Below, piece by piece: positions 1-11,300 of a stretch of 64,000 bases of DNA; positions within the stretch are counted from its first letter, which is position 1; every line of letters begins with the position of its first letter. The notes beneath the pieces were generated by a model. It saw nothing but the letters and a program-made list of their open reading frames with translations, was not told the origin of the DNA and ran no database searches. The position numbers were made by a program, and so were the translations under genes. The DNA comes from Arion vulgaris (Eukaryota > Mollusca > Gastropoda > Stylommatophora > Arionidae), in contig CM036754.1 in the NCBI GenBank assembly GCA_020796225.1, forward strand, positions 13,531,867-13,595,866, written 5' to 3'.

Positions 1-773
1 AATCAGCCTATGTTAACTAACATCTGCATATTTGCACATATTAATGAGGAGTAAGCGGGGTCAAATAACCAGTCCCATGAGTATATGCAGAAGTTTATTG
101 TCTATTGGATATGTAACCTTACAGAAACCTTCTAGAGCATAAAATATATTATTGGAAGTGAAAATATATGACCCACTGGTGTATGAAAATATCCAAAATT
201 CCCAGGAAGGTCATAAAAGGTAAAATAAGGTGTCATAGGAGTATAGTGTGTTAAAATCTGTTTATCATGAGAAGTTTTGATCAACTATCTACCTAAAGAA
301 TTATAAATTTCAAACAAACCTGTGTCTTAAAAATCTATTAATCTAGAATCACAAGTTGTCTAGGATAGTTCAATATGATAACAATTAACTGCTGTCTTAT
401 TGGATGGTCAAGGAAGATAAATGGTCATAGAAACACTTGCAAACAGATGCATATTGAAAAATTCATTCAATGGACACTAGCAAGAACAAAATATAGAACA
501 TTGCTAGCCACTATTTTATTTTAGATGTTAGCAAGGAAAAAAAACAACCGCAGTAACAAATTTTGTGTGCCTTTTATAGATCAGAACAATTGGAATGTGC
601 TGTTATGCAAAACTAAAATAATGATATTTATATTTATTTACAAAGGTGTAATGTTAATCCAATCCCACATCACTTACCATGTGGCGTTGGTTTAAAACGA
701 AAAATCTATCACTATTTCCCAATATACCACAATGTATGAAGACAAGTTATTTTTGTAATACTTATTTTACTTC
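1..773. other. AT-rich intergenic sequence, nothing recognised
   Basis: No exon, open frame of note, RNA gene or repeat family that recurs in this window could be recognised here. Confidence 0.5.
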
Positions 774-1022
774 TTCTTCTTTGAACGTTCTATATCAATC
801 ACTTGTTAATCACTCTTTGTGATTTGTATGTGATCTGAGCCTAAGAGCGATTGTATGTTGTGCGCCTACAAGTAGGCAAACACATATGATTTCTGTGACG
901 CTTTTTTATTTACTAGAGTAGCTTCCTAGACCCCTACCTCAGTCACCTCTTACGACATGCCTTGTAGGTTGCAGTATTACTATTCTTTGCTCCCATTGCA
1001 AGCCCCGCAACACACAAGTGAC
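774..1022 (-). mobile_element. SINE family C copy
   Basis: About 250 bp matching, with scattered changes, the stretches at 19415-19675 and 35480-35745 (same orientation) and 60430-60690 (opposite). Shared landmarks are the block starting TTCTTCTTTGAACG, the central block about TGTGATTTGTATGTGATC, and the block near the end CTCTTACGACATGCCTTGTA. Oriented so that the poly-GAA end is 3', this copy is on the minus strand. It resembles SINE family B in its 3' half, so the two are probably related subfamilies. Confidence 0.7.
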
Positions 1023-1059
1023 TTATTTTACTAAAACTTCAGTATGTTATGTTAAGTGA

Positions 1060-1650
1060 TCGACATCATGGCACATTGGTCATTCCCATGCTGCTCCGTC
1101 CTCCACTCTCGCAGCTATCCCAATGTCCACTTGCTCACTGTACCGATGGGTAACATATTCTTGCCAGTGATAATAGTTTTATTATAAAGAACTTCAGTCA
1201 TTTAAAAAAATTCATATTCTAACAAAATTTGGAAATTTCTATAGCTATTATTATTGTAGAATTTATCTTTCACGATAATGATTGTCATCATTGTTCTATG
1301 TTTATAAATTAGACTTACATGTCAAGTTATTTATAAAGAATATGAACAAGCAAAAATCTCCGGCCAGGTCAAGAAACTGTCAACCAAGAGCATGGTCACA
1401 TAATTAATGTTAAAATACATAATTTAGTTTTACACACAAAATAAAAATGACTTTAAGGGACTATTGTTCCCAGAAAATCTTTTCAGAATTTAAACTAGAA
1501 TTATCATAAGGTCAGTTCTTCCGATCAATATTTTCTCACATTCGACACGTCCATGCATGCTCATCCTCCAATGTAGCAACTATCCCAATGCTTTGATGCT
1601 CACTGTGCCCATGTGGTGTTGGCTGGCATATCTTCTCTCTTTACCCAATA
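1060..1650 (-). mobile_element. Two short, decayed LINE D-like 3' fragments
   Basis: Two ~100-bp blocks (about 1065-1170 and 1540-1640) resemble each other and the block at 2035-2110: a GACACGTCCATGC-type start, then CTATCCCAATG and a TGCTCACTGT landmark. The better preserved copies at 24085 and 33275 show that this is the 3' end of the RNase-H LINE family D in reverse orientation. The match is weak, and the sequence between the blocks is unremarkable. Confidence 0.35.
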
Positions 1651-2009
1651 GACAGCAGCCACATGTATATCTACACATAACCCCCATTTCAATCAAGCTA
1701 TTCAATGTGATTCTGTTTCACATGTGATGAGCAGAGAAGATTATAAATGTCTATACTTTTGCAACTTTCAATGGATACTGCTCCTGTCAGATTATCTTCC
1801 CTTTCATTCCCTTCAACCCTGCATCTCCAAGTGTATAAAGTCAAGACAGTTATTCTTACAAAAGATCTGCTGAATGCTGAGAATTATCATCTGTTAAACT
1901 ATTGAAGATTGTGCTTATTTTTATCCTCATAAAAAGATGATTTTCTTAGTAAATAAACAAAATTTTAATGTAATTTAATTTAAACTAAACTTTCTATCAG
2001 TTATCAGTT

Positions 2010-2612
2010 AAATGAGGACTATCATCATAGCACTCCGACATGTCCATAGGTGCTCCGATCTCCGCCTCAGCAAATCCAGCTGCGTCCAGCGACCCAACAC
2101 GCCAGTTCGATGTTGATTAATCAATCTCTTTGCATATTTAGTATGTCATTCTTTCGGCTGCACCAATATTGACACCCATCTCTTTCAATCTGGTCAGCGA
2201 GTGGATTCACAGCCCTGAAACTCCTCTGTTCAGAAAGACTCAATGCGTGAAGAATGTCCTTTCAATCCATGGCAGCTCCCTCTGATAGTGTAGCCAAGCC
2301 AGCCAATCTATCAGCTTGTTCATTACCCCTAACTCCTGCGTGCCCAGGGACAAAAATGAAGGTAATTTCTCTGATCATTGTCTGTACCAGTACCTCCACC
2401 CAGTTGCGTCTCACCATTCCTGATTCGACTTTACGAATCATGCTTCGTAAAGTGGTTGTTGCATAGGTCCCACTGGCTTCTCTTATTATTTTTCCTCCTG
2501 AGCATGCTGGAAAAGCCCAAGCATAGCGTTGTTGGCGAATGACTGAACCATCGGTGTAAATAACCACATCTGTATCATTGATGATGTCATTCAGGAGGGC
2601 CTCCACCTCCAC
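2010..2612 (-). mobile_element. LINE D fragment with RNase H domain
   Basis: On the minus strand a 116-residue open frame (2262-2612) reads as the end of a retrotransposon RNase H domain. It has a first-strand aspartate motif (IYTDGSV), then the C-terminal histidine/aspartate motif (PGHAGVRGNEQADRLA). The sequence from about 2250 down to 2010 is the untranslated 3' end seen in other family D copies. The element is 5'-truncated: no reverse transcriptase lies upstream. Related copies are at 10500, 24085, 30520, 33275, 33985 and 41680. This is a transposon domain, not the host RNase H gene. Confidence 0.8.
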
Positions 2613-2639
2613 GTTAATCAGTGATAGATTATTTTGTAT

Positions 2640-3290
2640 AAATATATATATATACTAAACTTTCTAATGTTTTGCTAAATATTTAATTTACATGTCCAGA
2701 TAATTTATTTAGCCAAATGTGTATTTTACTAAAATAATTTCGATTAAAGAAGCCATGTTTTTGTATGTGCTGCTGTTTTAAAAAAACAGAGGATGTACTT
2801 GGTAAGCTGGTACATTAATCTATTGATTTCTTATTGACTGTTTGAATCTCATCACTAAACCTGTCATTTTTACCTATCACATTCTCTTAAAATAAATTAA
2901 TCCAAAAAGTACAAGCTGGTCACGGGATAGTTGAAATGACATCAATTAGTCATGTAAATACAGAAAGATCAGATGAAAATTGTTGCATAAGTCTTTGTAT
3001 AAATACATTCTGGTCTTCATTTAAAAATTGATTTTGTTAGTTCTATTGTTATTACTTAACTAAGCGCCCATCACTGCTTTATCTTTATACACATTTATTC
3101 TTTCAATAGATAATTTTTAACTGATCATTTCAAGTTACAAAAGTTGAGTCTTAAAGTGGAAATCTGAAAGTAAATAAAAAATAAGAAAAAAATGAATACA
3201 TTTTTATGAAAAAAAGTACTAACTGATATATATATAACCATGTATCGGTCCAGAGTGACCACAGAGCTTTGTCGCTGGATAGATTGATAA
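2640..3290. other. Intergenic, nothing recognised
   Basis: AT-rich sequence with a short TA run near 2645. No supported exon or repeat copy. Confidence 0.45.
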
Positions 3291-3294
3291 GATA

Positions 3295-3347
3295 CGTTAT
3301 AGCTATGTTGGGCACTGTAAGGATAGCTATGTTGGGCATTGTAATTG
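3295..3347 (+). repeat. Outlying copies of the 24-bp minisatellite
   Basis: Two units of the ATAGCTATGTTGGGCACTGT type. They are separated from the main array at 3773 by about 430 bp that holds a LINE fragment, which suggests the array was once longer or was interrupted by insertion. Confidence 0.8.
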
Positions 3348-3410
3348 TGTTACCAGAGCCAAACATGAACAATGAGCAAAGCGTAGTCACAAAAAATAAC
3401 TACATGTGAA

Positions 3411-3772
3411 ATGCACTGCCTGCAAAAGTTACCAACAACACCAGAAAAGACAGTCACAAACATCAGTATAAGAAAGAAAGTTGGCACAGAACCTTGCTTG
3501 AATTACATTGAGAAACAAAGAGTGAAGTGGTGTGGCCACTTAATAAGAATACCTCCAAACCCCACAGTATACAGTCTTCTACAACAGAACATCAGGAAAG
3601 AAGGCGAGAGGAAGACCACAAAAAAGATGGTTAAATGGCATAGCAGAAATCCTGTCAAAGAGCAAAAATAACAATTACCCAAACCACCAGCACAGCGGAA
3701 AACAAAAACAGAAAACCACGGCACTGGGCAACAACCCGGTAGCAGTGTGACAACAAAAGAAGAAGAAGAAGA
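3411..3772 (+). mobile_element. LINE E 3' fragment
   Basis: An 86-residue open frame resembles the region after the reverse transcriptase in RTE-like LINEs (KQRVKWCGHLIRI, then a decayed R-G-R-P-Q-K-R-W-type basic block). It is followed by a tail ending in a run of GAA at 3759-3772. The tail recurs in reverse orientation at 26570-26620 and, more diverged, at 46385-46525. The element is 5'-truncated and abuts the 24-bp minisatellite directly. Confidence 0.6.
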
Positions 3773-4966
3773 ATGATAGCAATGTTGGGCACTGTAAATA
3801 TAGCTATGTTGGGCACTGTAAGGATAGTTATGTTGGACACTCTAATGATAGCTATGTTGGGCACTGTAAGGATAGTTATATTGGGCACTGTAATGATAGC
3901 TATATTGGGCACTGTAAGGATAGTTATGTTGGGCACTGTAATGATAGCTGTGTTGGACACTGTAATGATAGCTATATTGGGCACTGTAATGATAGTTATG
4001 TTGGACACTGTAATAATAGCTATATTGGGCACTGTAATGATAGTTATGTTGGACACTGTAATGATAGCTATATTGGGCACTGTAATGATAGTTATGTTGG
4101 ACACTGTAATGATAGTTATATTGGGCACTGTAATGATAGTTATGTTGGACACTGTAATGATAGCTATATTGGGCACTGTAATGATAGCTATATTGGGCAC
4201 TGTAAGGATAGTTATGTTGGACACTGTAATGATAGTTATGTTGGGCACTGTAATGATAGCTATGTTGGGCACTGTAAGGATAGTTATGTTGGACACTGTA
4301 ATGATAGCTATATTGGGCACTGTAATGATAGTTATGTTGGACACTGTAATGATAGTTATATTGGGCACTGTAATGATAGTTATGTTGGACACTGTAATGA
4401 TAGTTATATTGGGCACTGTAAGGATAGTTATGTTGGACACTGTAATGATAGCTATATTGGGCACTGTAATGATAGTTATGTTGGGCACTGTAATGATAGC
4501 TATGTTGGGCACTGTAATGATAGCTATATTGGGCACTGTAAGGATAGTTATGTTGGACACTGTAATGATAGTTATATTGGGCACTGTAATGATAGCTATA
4601 TTGGGCACTGTAATGATAGTTATGTTGGGCACTGTAATGATAGTTATGTTGGGCACTGTAATGATAGCTATATTGGGCACTGTAATGATAGCTATATTGG
4701 GCACTGTAATGATAGTTATGTTGGACACTGTAAGGATAGCTATATTGGGCACTGTAATGATAGCTATGTTGGGCACTGTAATGATAGTTATGTTGGACAC
4801 TGTAAGGATAGTTATGCTGGGCACTGTAATGATAGTTATGTTGGGCACTGTAATGATAGTTATGTTGGGCACTGTAATGATAGTTATGTTGGGCACTGTA
4901 ATGATAGCTATGTTGGGCACTGTAAGGATAGCTATATTGGGCACTGTAATGATAGCTATGCTTATG
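3773..4966. repeat. 24-bp minisatellite, about 50 units
   Basis: Units of the form ATGATAGYTATRTTGGRCAC plus TGTA repeat head to tail with only point variants at four positions (AGC/AGT, GTTG/ATTG, GGG/GGA, AAG/ATG). Because 24 is a multiple of three and the units contain no stop in one frame of each strand, long open frames appear on both strands: 413 residues forward (MIAILGTV octapeptide) and 429 reverse (VPNITIIT octapeptide). This is a by-product of the period. No splice signals, codon bias or homology suggest translation. Confidence 0.95.
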
Positions 4967-4969
4967 GTT

Positions 4970-5984
4970 ACAGAACTCTTGACATTACAAAATATGATTA
5001 CATTTTACAGTTGATTAGAAACATGTCTATCTATAAATTGAGCTGTAAAATTGCAATTTATTGTTGATGTAACCACTGCACTTATCTGGAAGATGATTTC
5101 ATTTCCCAATCGGTGTATTATTTTCTTATGTTCTAAACATATGGCCTGCTTGATTACAGGCATTTCTCATTATTTAGATGAGATTTGTGGCCACTTTCAC
5201 TTTCCATTTCTAGTTTTAATTTATTCTGGTTTTTTTCCCTCTTGGTTCTCTTTTTTTTTAATTGATGTGTCATTAACTTTGGCCAACACATCTTTTTTCC
5301 CAGCACACATTCATCAATGTTTGAAATTTCATGATCTGTATTTTTTCTGCTGTCCACCATATTAGGAAAATAAAACATCAGTCTCTGACATCTGAACTGA
5401 GTTTTTCTTTTAATAGTAAATAAGATTTGTTATGGCTTCAGTCTTTCAATTTGTTCGTTTGTCCCAAAATTGTTGAACATCTTCATTTAATTTAATTTTT
5501 TCTCAAATGCTACATATTAACTCTGAATTGTTGCTATCATACTGACATACACATTCATGCACAGACATTAACATTAATAGAAAGTTTGATGTGGTTTCAT
5601 ACATGTACACTGGCTAGGTTTTATAAGCTAGGTTTTACATGCTTTAAGATTGTTTCAAATGGAATGGAGCATACAGGACAACTACTTTCTTTATGAGAAT
5701 GGACGTTAACACTACTATTGTTGGCTTCCAATGGCTCTTGTAGATTTCTTTTAATGGGGCTGTTATTGCATCTAACACTAACTCACGGTACAGTGTGTTA
5801 ATTTTCTATCAATATTTCCATATGAAGTGAAATAGAAGATGTATGCAAATTAAGCTCACCAACCAAGACCGCAATAAATTAGGAACATTAAATATTTGTT
5901 GCAGTGGCAACAAAGTGTAGGAGACAATAGAACTTATGAAAAAATACCAAGTGAAAAATTAGATTTGATGAATTCAGACGGAAA
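4970..5984. other. Intergenic, nothing recognised
   Basis: Open frames on opposite strands (5051-5365 and 5154-5378) overlap each other and have low-complexity translations without recognisable domains. I see no gene here. Confidence 0.45.
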
Positions 5985-6170
5985 GGAGATGAAAAGAATG
6001 TAGAAAGACTGAAAAGAACGTAGAAAGACTGAAAAGAATGTAGAAAGACTGAAAAGAATGTAGAAAGACTGAAAAGAATGTAGAAAGACTGAAAAGAATG
6101 TAGAAAGACTGAAAAGAATGTAGAAAGACTGAAAATAATGTAGAAAGACTGAAAAGAATGTAGAAAGGCT
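5985..6170. repeat. 20-bp tandem repeat, about 9 units
   Basis: Nearly perfect head-to-tail copies of GAAAAGAATGTAGAAAGACT. Low divergence suggests recent expansion. Confidence 0.95.
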
Positions 6171-6589
6171 ACATGCTAATCTACTCTGGGATAGTTAAGA
6201 TTTATCAGGCAACTTATTAAACTGAAAAATTATAAATATTGTTATGTCAAATCAAAAAATGTGGAGAAAGTAAAATGTGAAAAAATATATTCAAAATAGT
6301 AAACAGTTCACATATCTTTGCTAACATTCCTTTTCAACATATTTTGATTTATTCCAGTGTATAATTATTTCTCAGTTGTTTATTCCTTTCAAATAAATTG
6401 CATGAAAAATGCATGTCTTCTTCAAATTACTTTGATAGTACTTTCATTTTGATGTTCTGTCACAGCAGCATTAAAACTTTAAGCTGCAGTAAATTCTGAT
6501 GCAGCAGTAAATGTTACAACAGGAACAAACACTGTATAGTAACCATTTTCAATTGAGGTATTTTACTTAATTTGTTTATTATAGACAAT

Positions 6590-7100
6590 TAGGGCAAGCG
6601 AAAGCATCGTTCATGAAAATGAGAAGTATCGTATGCAACAAGTCCTTGTCAGTTGAGGTCAGAATGCAAATTATTTAGTGCTATATAGAACCAATACTGA
6701 CATACGGATGTGAGTCATGGACAATAAACAAACAGATCGAAAAATCTCTAGAGGCCACAGAGATGTGATTTTACAGAAGACTGATAATTCCATGGACTTC
6801 TAAAATGACTAATGTTGAGGTGTTGAATGAGGTCAAGACACAGAGAAAACTTATTATCAATATAAGAAAGAGGCAGTCATCATTTTTGGACATGTGATGA
6901 GGAGGGGAGGTTTAGAACACATTGTAACAACTGCTAAAATCAAGGGTAGACGTGACAGAGGAAAACAGAGAGATACAATTTTGGATAGCCTGTCTTCATG
7001 GCACAGTAGAACATCAACATCTGAATTAATATCAAACACCAAAGATAGAGATTTGTTGAGATCCATGATTGCCTACGCCAACCGGCACGGCACCTGATTA
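6590..7100 (+). mobile_element. LINE C fragment (post-reverse-transcriptase region)
   Basis: Several frames together read as the end of an RTE/CR1-like LINE: RTNTDIRM with a W-T-I-N-K-Q block, then FGHVMRRGGLEHIVTTAKI and a basic block with GRRDRGKQRDTILDSL. Stops and frame changes interrupt the reading, so it is a dead copy. It ends in TGATTATGATGAT. A related, longer fragment lies at 50660-51450. Confidence 0.75.
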
Positions 7101-7184
7101 TGATGATAGACAATTAAATGAATTCCTGTTACTTTCTGAAAGTTTATCATTTTTGAAGAATTAAAAAGTCGCAAATATATATAT

Positions 7185-7330
7185 ATGGCGAAACACTTAA
7201 AAACAAAGTACTGTAGTTTTACAAAGCACAGAAACAATATACAGCGACGTTTGTACCAAAGACTTTTTCAAGCAAAGGATACAACAGAAGCGTAGAAATT
7301 TAGACTTCCTATATGGCAGACATAACATAT
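7185..7330 (+). repeat. Copy of the 37184 foldback-type repeat
   Basis: The first ~100 bases (GCGAAACACTTAAAAACAAAG onward, with the ACGTTTGTACCAAAGAC landmark) match the left part of the inverted-repeat element at 37184-37624. The class is unresolved; a Penelope-like or foldback origin is possible. Confidence 0.55.
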
Positions 7331-7422
7331 ACAGTCAGAAAATAAATCCATATCGCCCTAATAATGTAGATACATGAGCAACTGTTTCATTCTTATATTT
7401 ATATATATACAACTGTTTCATT

Positions 7423-7524
<102 letters not shown>

Positions 7525-8019
7525 ACTGTTTCATTCTTATATTTATATATGAATGGCATTTTTGTCAAGATACATCTGAAAGAGCAAATAAGTGGTTAAT
7601 AAAACTCTCAAAGGTTATACCAAGTGATGTGTATATCGCTGCACATGATGAGGTAACAAACACAGAGATCAATGTTTCATTGACTGTGGTGATGTTCCAC
7701 TTGTTTGAAGTGCTTTATCTTAGAAAACAACTAAGTGCCCAGGAACAAATTTGGAAATATTACAAAGATGACTTTAAGATTTAGACCCAAGTAGATCTGT
7801 TCATTGATGTTAACCGAAATAGTGTTAAGCGACTATGCTGGTTGCTCCTAGCTTGGACATTTTTTCAGAGATAGTAATGCAGTGCCTGTTGTGCTGCAGT
7901 AATCTCACATCGACCACTTCAGGGTAGGAGTCTTCACACTTCATCAATTTGCACACCCAGCTAAAGGGAGGCCAGTCTGAATATGAAAAAAAACTCTAGA
8001 AAACCTCAACAACACTTCA

Positions 8020-8230
8020 TGCAAGAAAAATAGTGCACACTCAAAATTCCTCGAGTTGAAACAACAGCAGCATAATGACAACTTAAAAACCTCTGAAGTC
8101 GGAAAAGCCGGCTTCGTGGCGAGGAACCCATAAACGGTAAGCAGACTTTCACGCAAAAATCAATCAGAAATGCCATCCCAGGTGCCATGGCTACATCTGA
8201 ATTCATGCAGGCGAATGCAGAAGAAGAAGA
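8020..8230 (+). mobile_element. SINE family A copy
   Basis: Shares landmarks CCTCTGAAGTCGG, AAAATCAATCAGAAATGCCAT and a TGAATTCATGCAGGCGAATG-type end with copies at 22295-22455 (+), 36985-37140 (-), 39835-39965 (+), 53755-53930 (-), 58680-58750 (-) and 63390-63490 (+). The 3' end is a short GAA run. The tRNA-like head is best seen in the 53755-53930 copy. Confidence 0.75.
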
Positions 8231-8339
8231 ACTTTAAACAAGGATTATTACAATTTTCTTTTTCATTATCATTAGTTTGCTGTTATCCCATACTTTGTGT
8301 TATAAGAAGTATAAACTGATATTTAATTTTGTGTTTCAG

Positions 8340-8398
8340 AGTTTGCTTTTTCTGGATTTGGGATTAACTGTGCCAGAAGTATGGTGGCTATGCATGAT
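8340..8398 (+). CDS. Calpain exon (start of EF-hand 2)
   Basis: Acceptor GTGTTTCAG, donor GTATCC (weak but canonical GT). The exon begins two bases into a codon and ends in phase 0, encoding FAFSGFGINCARSMVAMHD. The phase matches the next exon exactly. Confidence 0.8.
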
Positions 8399-11300
8399 GT
8401 ATCCTTTTGACAATATTAGTTAGATAGTTTGTATTAAAAGGAAGATGGAGAGAAAAAGGATCTCAAATCTCTAAACATGTTAAATGAATAGGCCCTGATA
8501 GAATTATAAACAGTTACTAAATATACACAAAAACAAGAGATATGTTACTAAATAAGTCTGATGAAGGACAACATAACAAAATATTTTACAGAAATAAAGA
8601 TGAAAACTCAAGTGAAACTGTCAAATAAATAGCAACTTCTAACAATTTGTATTAGCAGTCTCTGTGGCAGTGAGGTACAGTTCTTGCCTCATGATTCAAA
8701 AAGTATTCAGTTTGTATCCCATGTAGGGAGATTGGGTCATTTTCCAGTTATTTCTTAATTCATAGTAGGTGAAATTGGGTGCCTAGTCCTATCAAAGGGG
8801 GAGGATAAAACCATAGCTCCTATGTTAAAGTTGAGGATGCAAAAAAACTTGACAGTTAAAAATCGAATGAGCTGATTGTAAAGCTACTTTCCAGGCACAA
8901 TTTGTATATATAAACAGTTAAATCAAATTTACCATCATGAAACAACCAAAAGAGTGAACCCCAACAAAAATGATATGATCAAATTGAATTGAACTATGTC
9001 AAAGACCTTGAACCTTGCAGTTCTGCTGTAAGTTTAGCACAACATAGCTGCACTGAGATGGACACCAGAGAAGTATACGAAAATGTGGAGAACCCAAAAT
9101 AACTTGAAGGAGAATAGAAAAGGAACTGAAAAAAATGAATCATAGCTGGAACACAATACAGCGGGTGGTTAAGAACAAACATCAATTAAAGCAATTCAAA
9201 GACTTTACATACACATACCTAGGGAGCATTTTTCAGCAAATGGAAGAATAACTAACAAAATCCAACATCGATGCAATAAAGCAAATCAAATCATGGGACA
9301 AATGGCTCCAATTTTGGAATGCAAACATGTCACCGTGAACACTAAAAGAGCATTGTTCAACATAATCTTTCTTCCAACATTGTGCTATCAGTGCCCAAAC
9401 CTGGATGCTGATATTAAACGATTAAAGATAATTAGTCTCATCAGAAATGAAGTATCTATGCAGAATTCTGGGAGTATCAAGAAGAGACCGGCTTAGAAAT
9501 GAAGACGTCAGTAAAAAAAAGTTAGTACAACATCCATACTCAACTTCATCAAGAAACAACAAATTAAATGGTTCAGTTGCATAGGCAGATTACTAATAGA
9601 CTGTGCACCTCAAAGAGCAATGCTACTCCGATACAGCAGATACAAAGCAAAAGGTTGTCCATGCAAAAGGGGGACCTCAGAAATAACAGAAGAGGTGAAA
9701 AACACTATTTATGAAGCACACACAAATGCCTGCTCTAGAAATATCGTTAAATTTCCTGAAGTCTGTTACAGGGTGACTTATCTGGTAAACTTGGCTATGA
9801 CGAGTTCAAGGTGCTGTGGGATGACCTCAGAAGATGGAAGGTATTAACATATTCACCATTCTTAAAGAAGTAATTCTTGCATCTTTAGCTTGACATAAGA
9901 AGATAAGAACTATGAGCCTTTCTTCTAGCTCTGTCATTCAATGTTTACCAGATTATGCCCTAGCCTACTCTTTTTCAGACAGATCAGCATGTAAAAGTCA
10001 CATCAATGTATCCCAGATATCTCAGTATGTCCCAGACATCTCAGTGTGCACCAGACATCTCAGTATGCCCCCATCTCAGTGTGCCAAAATGTCTCAATGT
10101 CCCCAGATGTTGCAATGTGCACTAGACATCACAGTATGCCCCAGACATTTCAGTGTGCCTGAATGTCTAAATGTGCCCAGATGTTTCAGTGTTTTCCAGT
10201 GAGCTCAATATGTCCCAGTAATCTCTGTGTTTAACCAGTCTGTGTGTGTTTAACCAGTGAGCCACAAGAGCCTTCAGTATACATACCCTTCTCCAGAGTG
10301 CTATGGCATCAGTTTAGTAACCAATAACCCGTTACATGCCCTATCCAGCTCTGTATGTAATAGTCACTTATTGTGTAATATTTATCTCCTTCTGTTTTGG
10401 CCTCAAGTATGCTTTCGAGTATGTACATCCCTTGTCCTTCCTGGATGATACTGTGCTGCAGTTTTGTCAAGGACACACCTTTATCTTCATATATAGTCTA
10501 AGGCACTCGTGGATGAGCACTCCCATCCAGATGATATCATTATCTACACTGATGGCTCTGTCAGACGTGGAACCAGATCATCGTGGGCTTATTCAGCACA
10601 GCAAAATGGTCGCACACTTCATGAGGACTGCAGCGCTTTCGAGACAACGACATCGAGCATGACTATGGAGATCACTGCTGCCTCCAGGGCTCTGTCATGG
10701 GTGGCTGAGCAACAGGTTACCCATACGATCATCATATCAGACTTGATGAATATGCTTCAACTGATTGAATCTGGAAGTATGCGTATGGAATGGGTGGACA
10801 TCATTCGGAGATCACATCTCAAGAAAATGACTTGGCTTTACACACCTGGACATGCTGGAGTGCAGGGTAACGAGCATGCAGACTTTCTTGCAAACAAAGC
10901 CCGACTCAAACGGACAGAAGTATGGACAGAGCCGATATCATCAATGCGGTACGCTCTCAATTATGTGACATGGACACGTCTCAGACACAGGAACGAATTC
11001 GAGAATTAGGCGTTAAGTGTGGACATGCCAGACAGTGTCGTCTTCATGGTAGAGAGAGAAGATATAGTAATCAACTTCTCATGGGTACGGTGAGCAAATG
11101 GACTTTAGGATGGCTGCTGCAGCGGAGGACAGAGCATGCATGGGAATGCCCAATGTGCCGTGACGTCGATCGCATAACATAACATATAGTCTAAACCTAA
11201 CACAATCTGCACTATTAGGATGAATTGCCCTCCATATTAGCCTACCTTATCGTGGTTGGAGGGTTTGTGTGCCTTTAGGATCCTTCAGGCTATGTTGGCG

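Noticed and set aside
3773..4966. A CRISPR-like array
   Set aside because: There are no unique spacers between the repeats and no cas genes, and the window is clearly animal DNA.
3655..5014. Two long open frames, 413 and 429 residues, on opposite strands
   Set aside because: They exist because a 24-bp stop-free unit is repeated about 50 times. No splice sites, no homology, and equal openness on both strands argue against coding.
5051..5378. Frames of 104 and 74 residues on opposite strands
   Set aside because: Low-complexity translations that overlap each other, with no domain.
10509..11009. A host RNase H gene
   Set aside because: The domain is of the retrotransposon type and recurs, truncated and mutated, at several places in the window.
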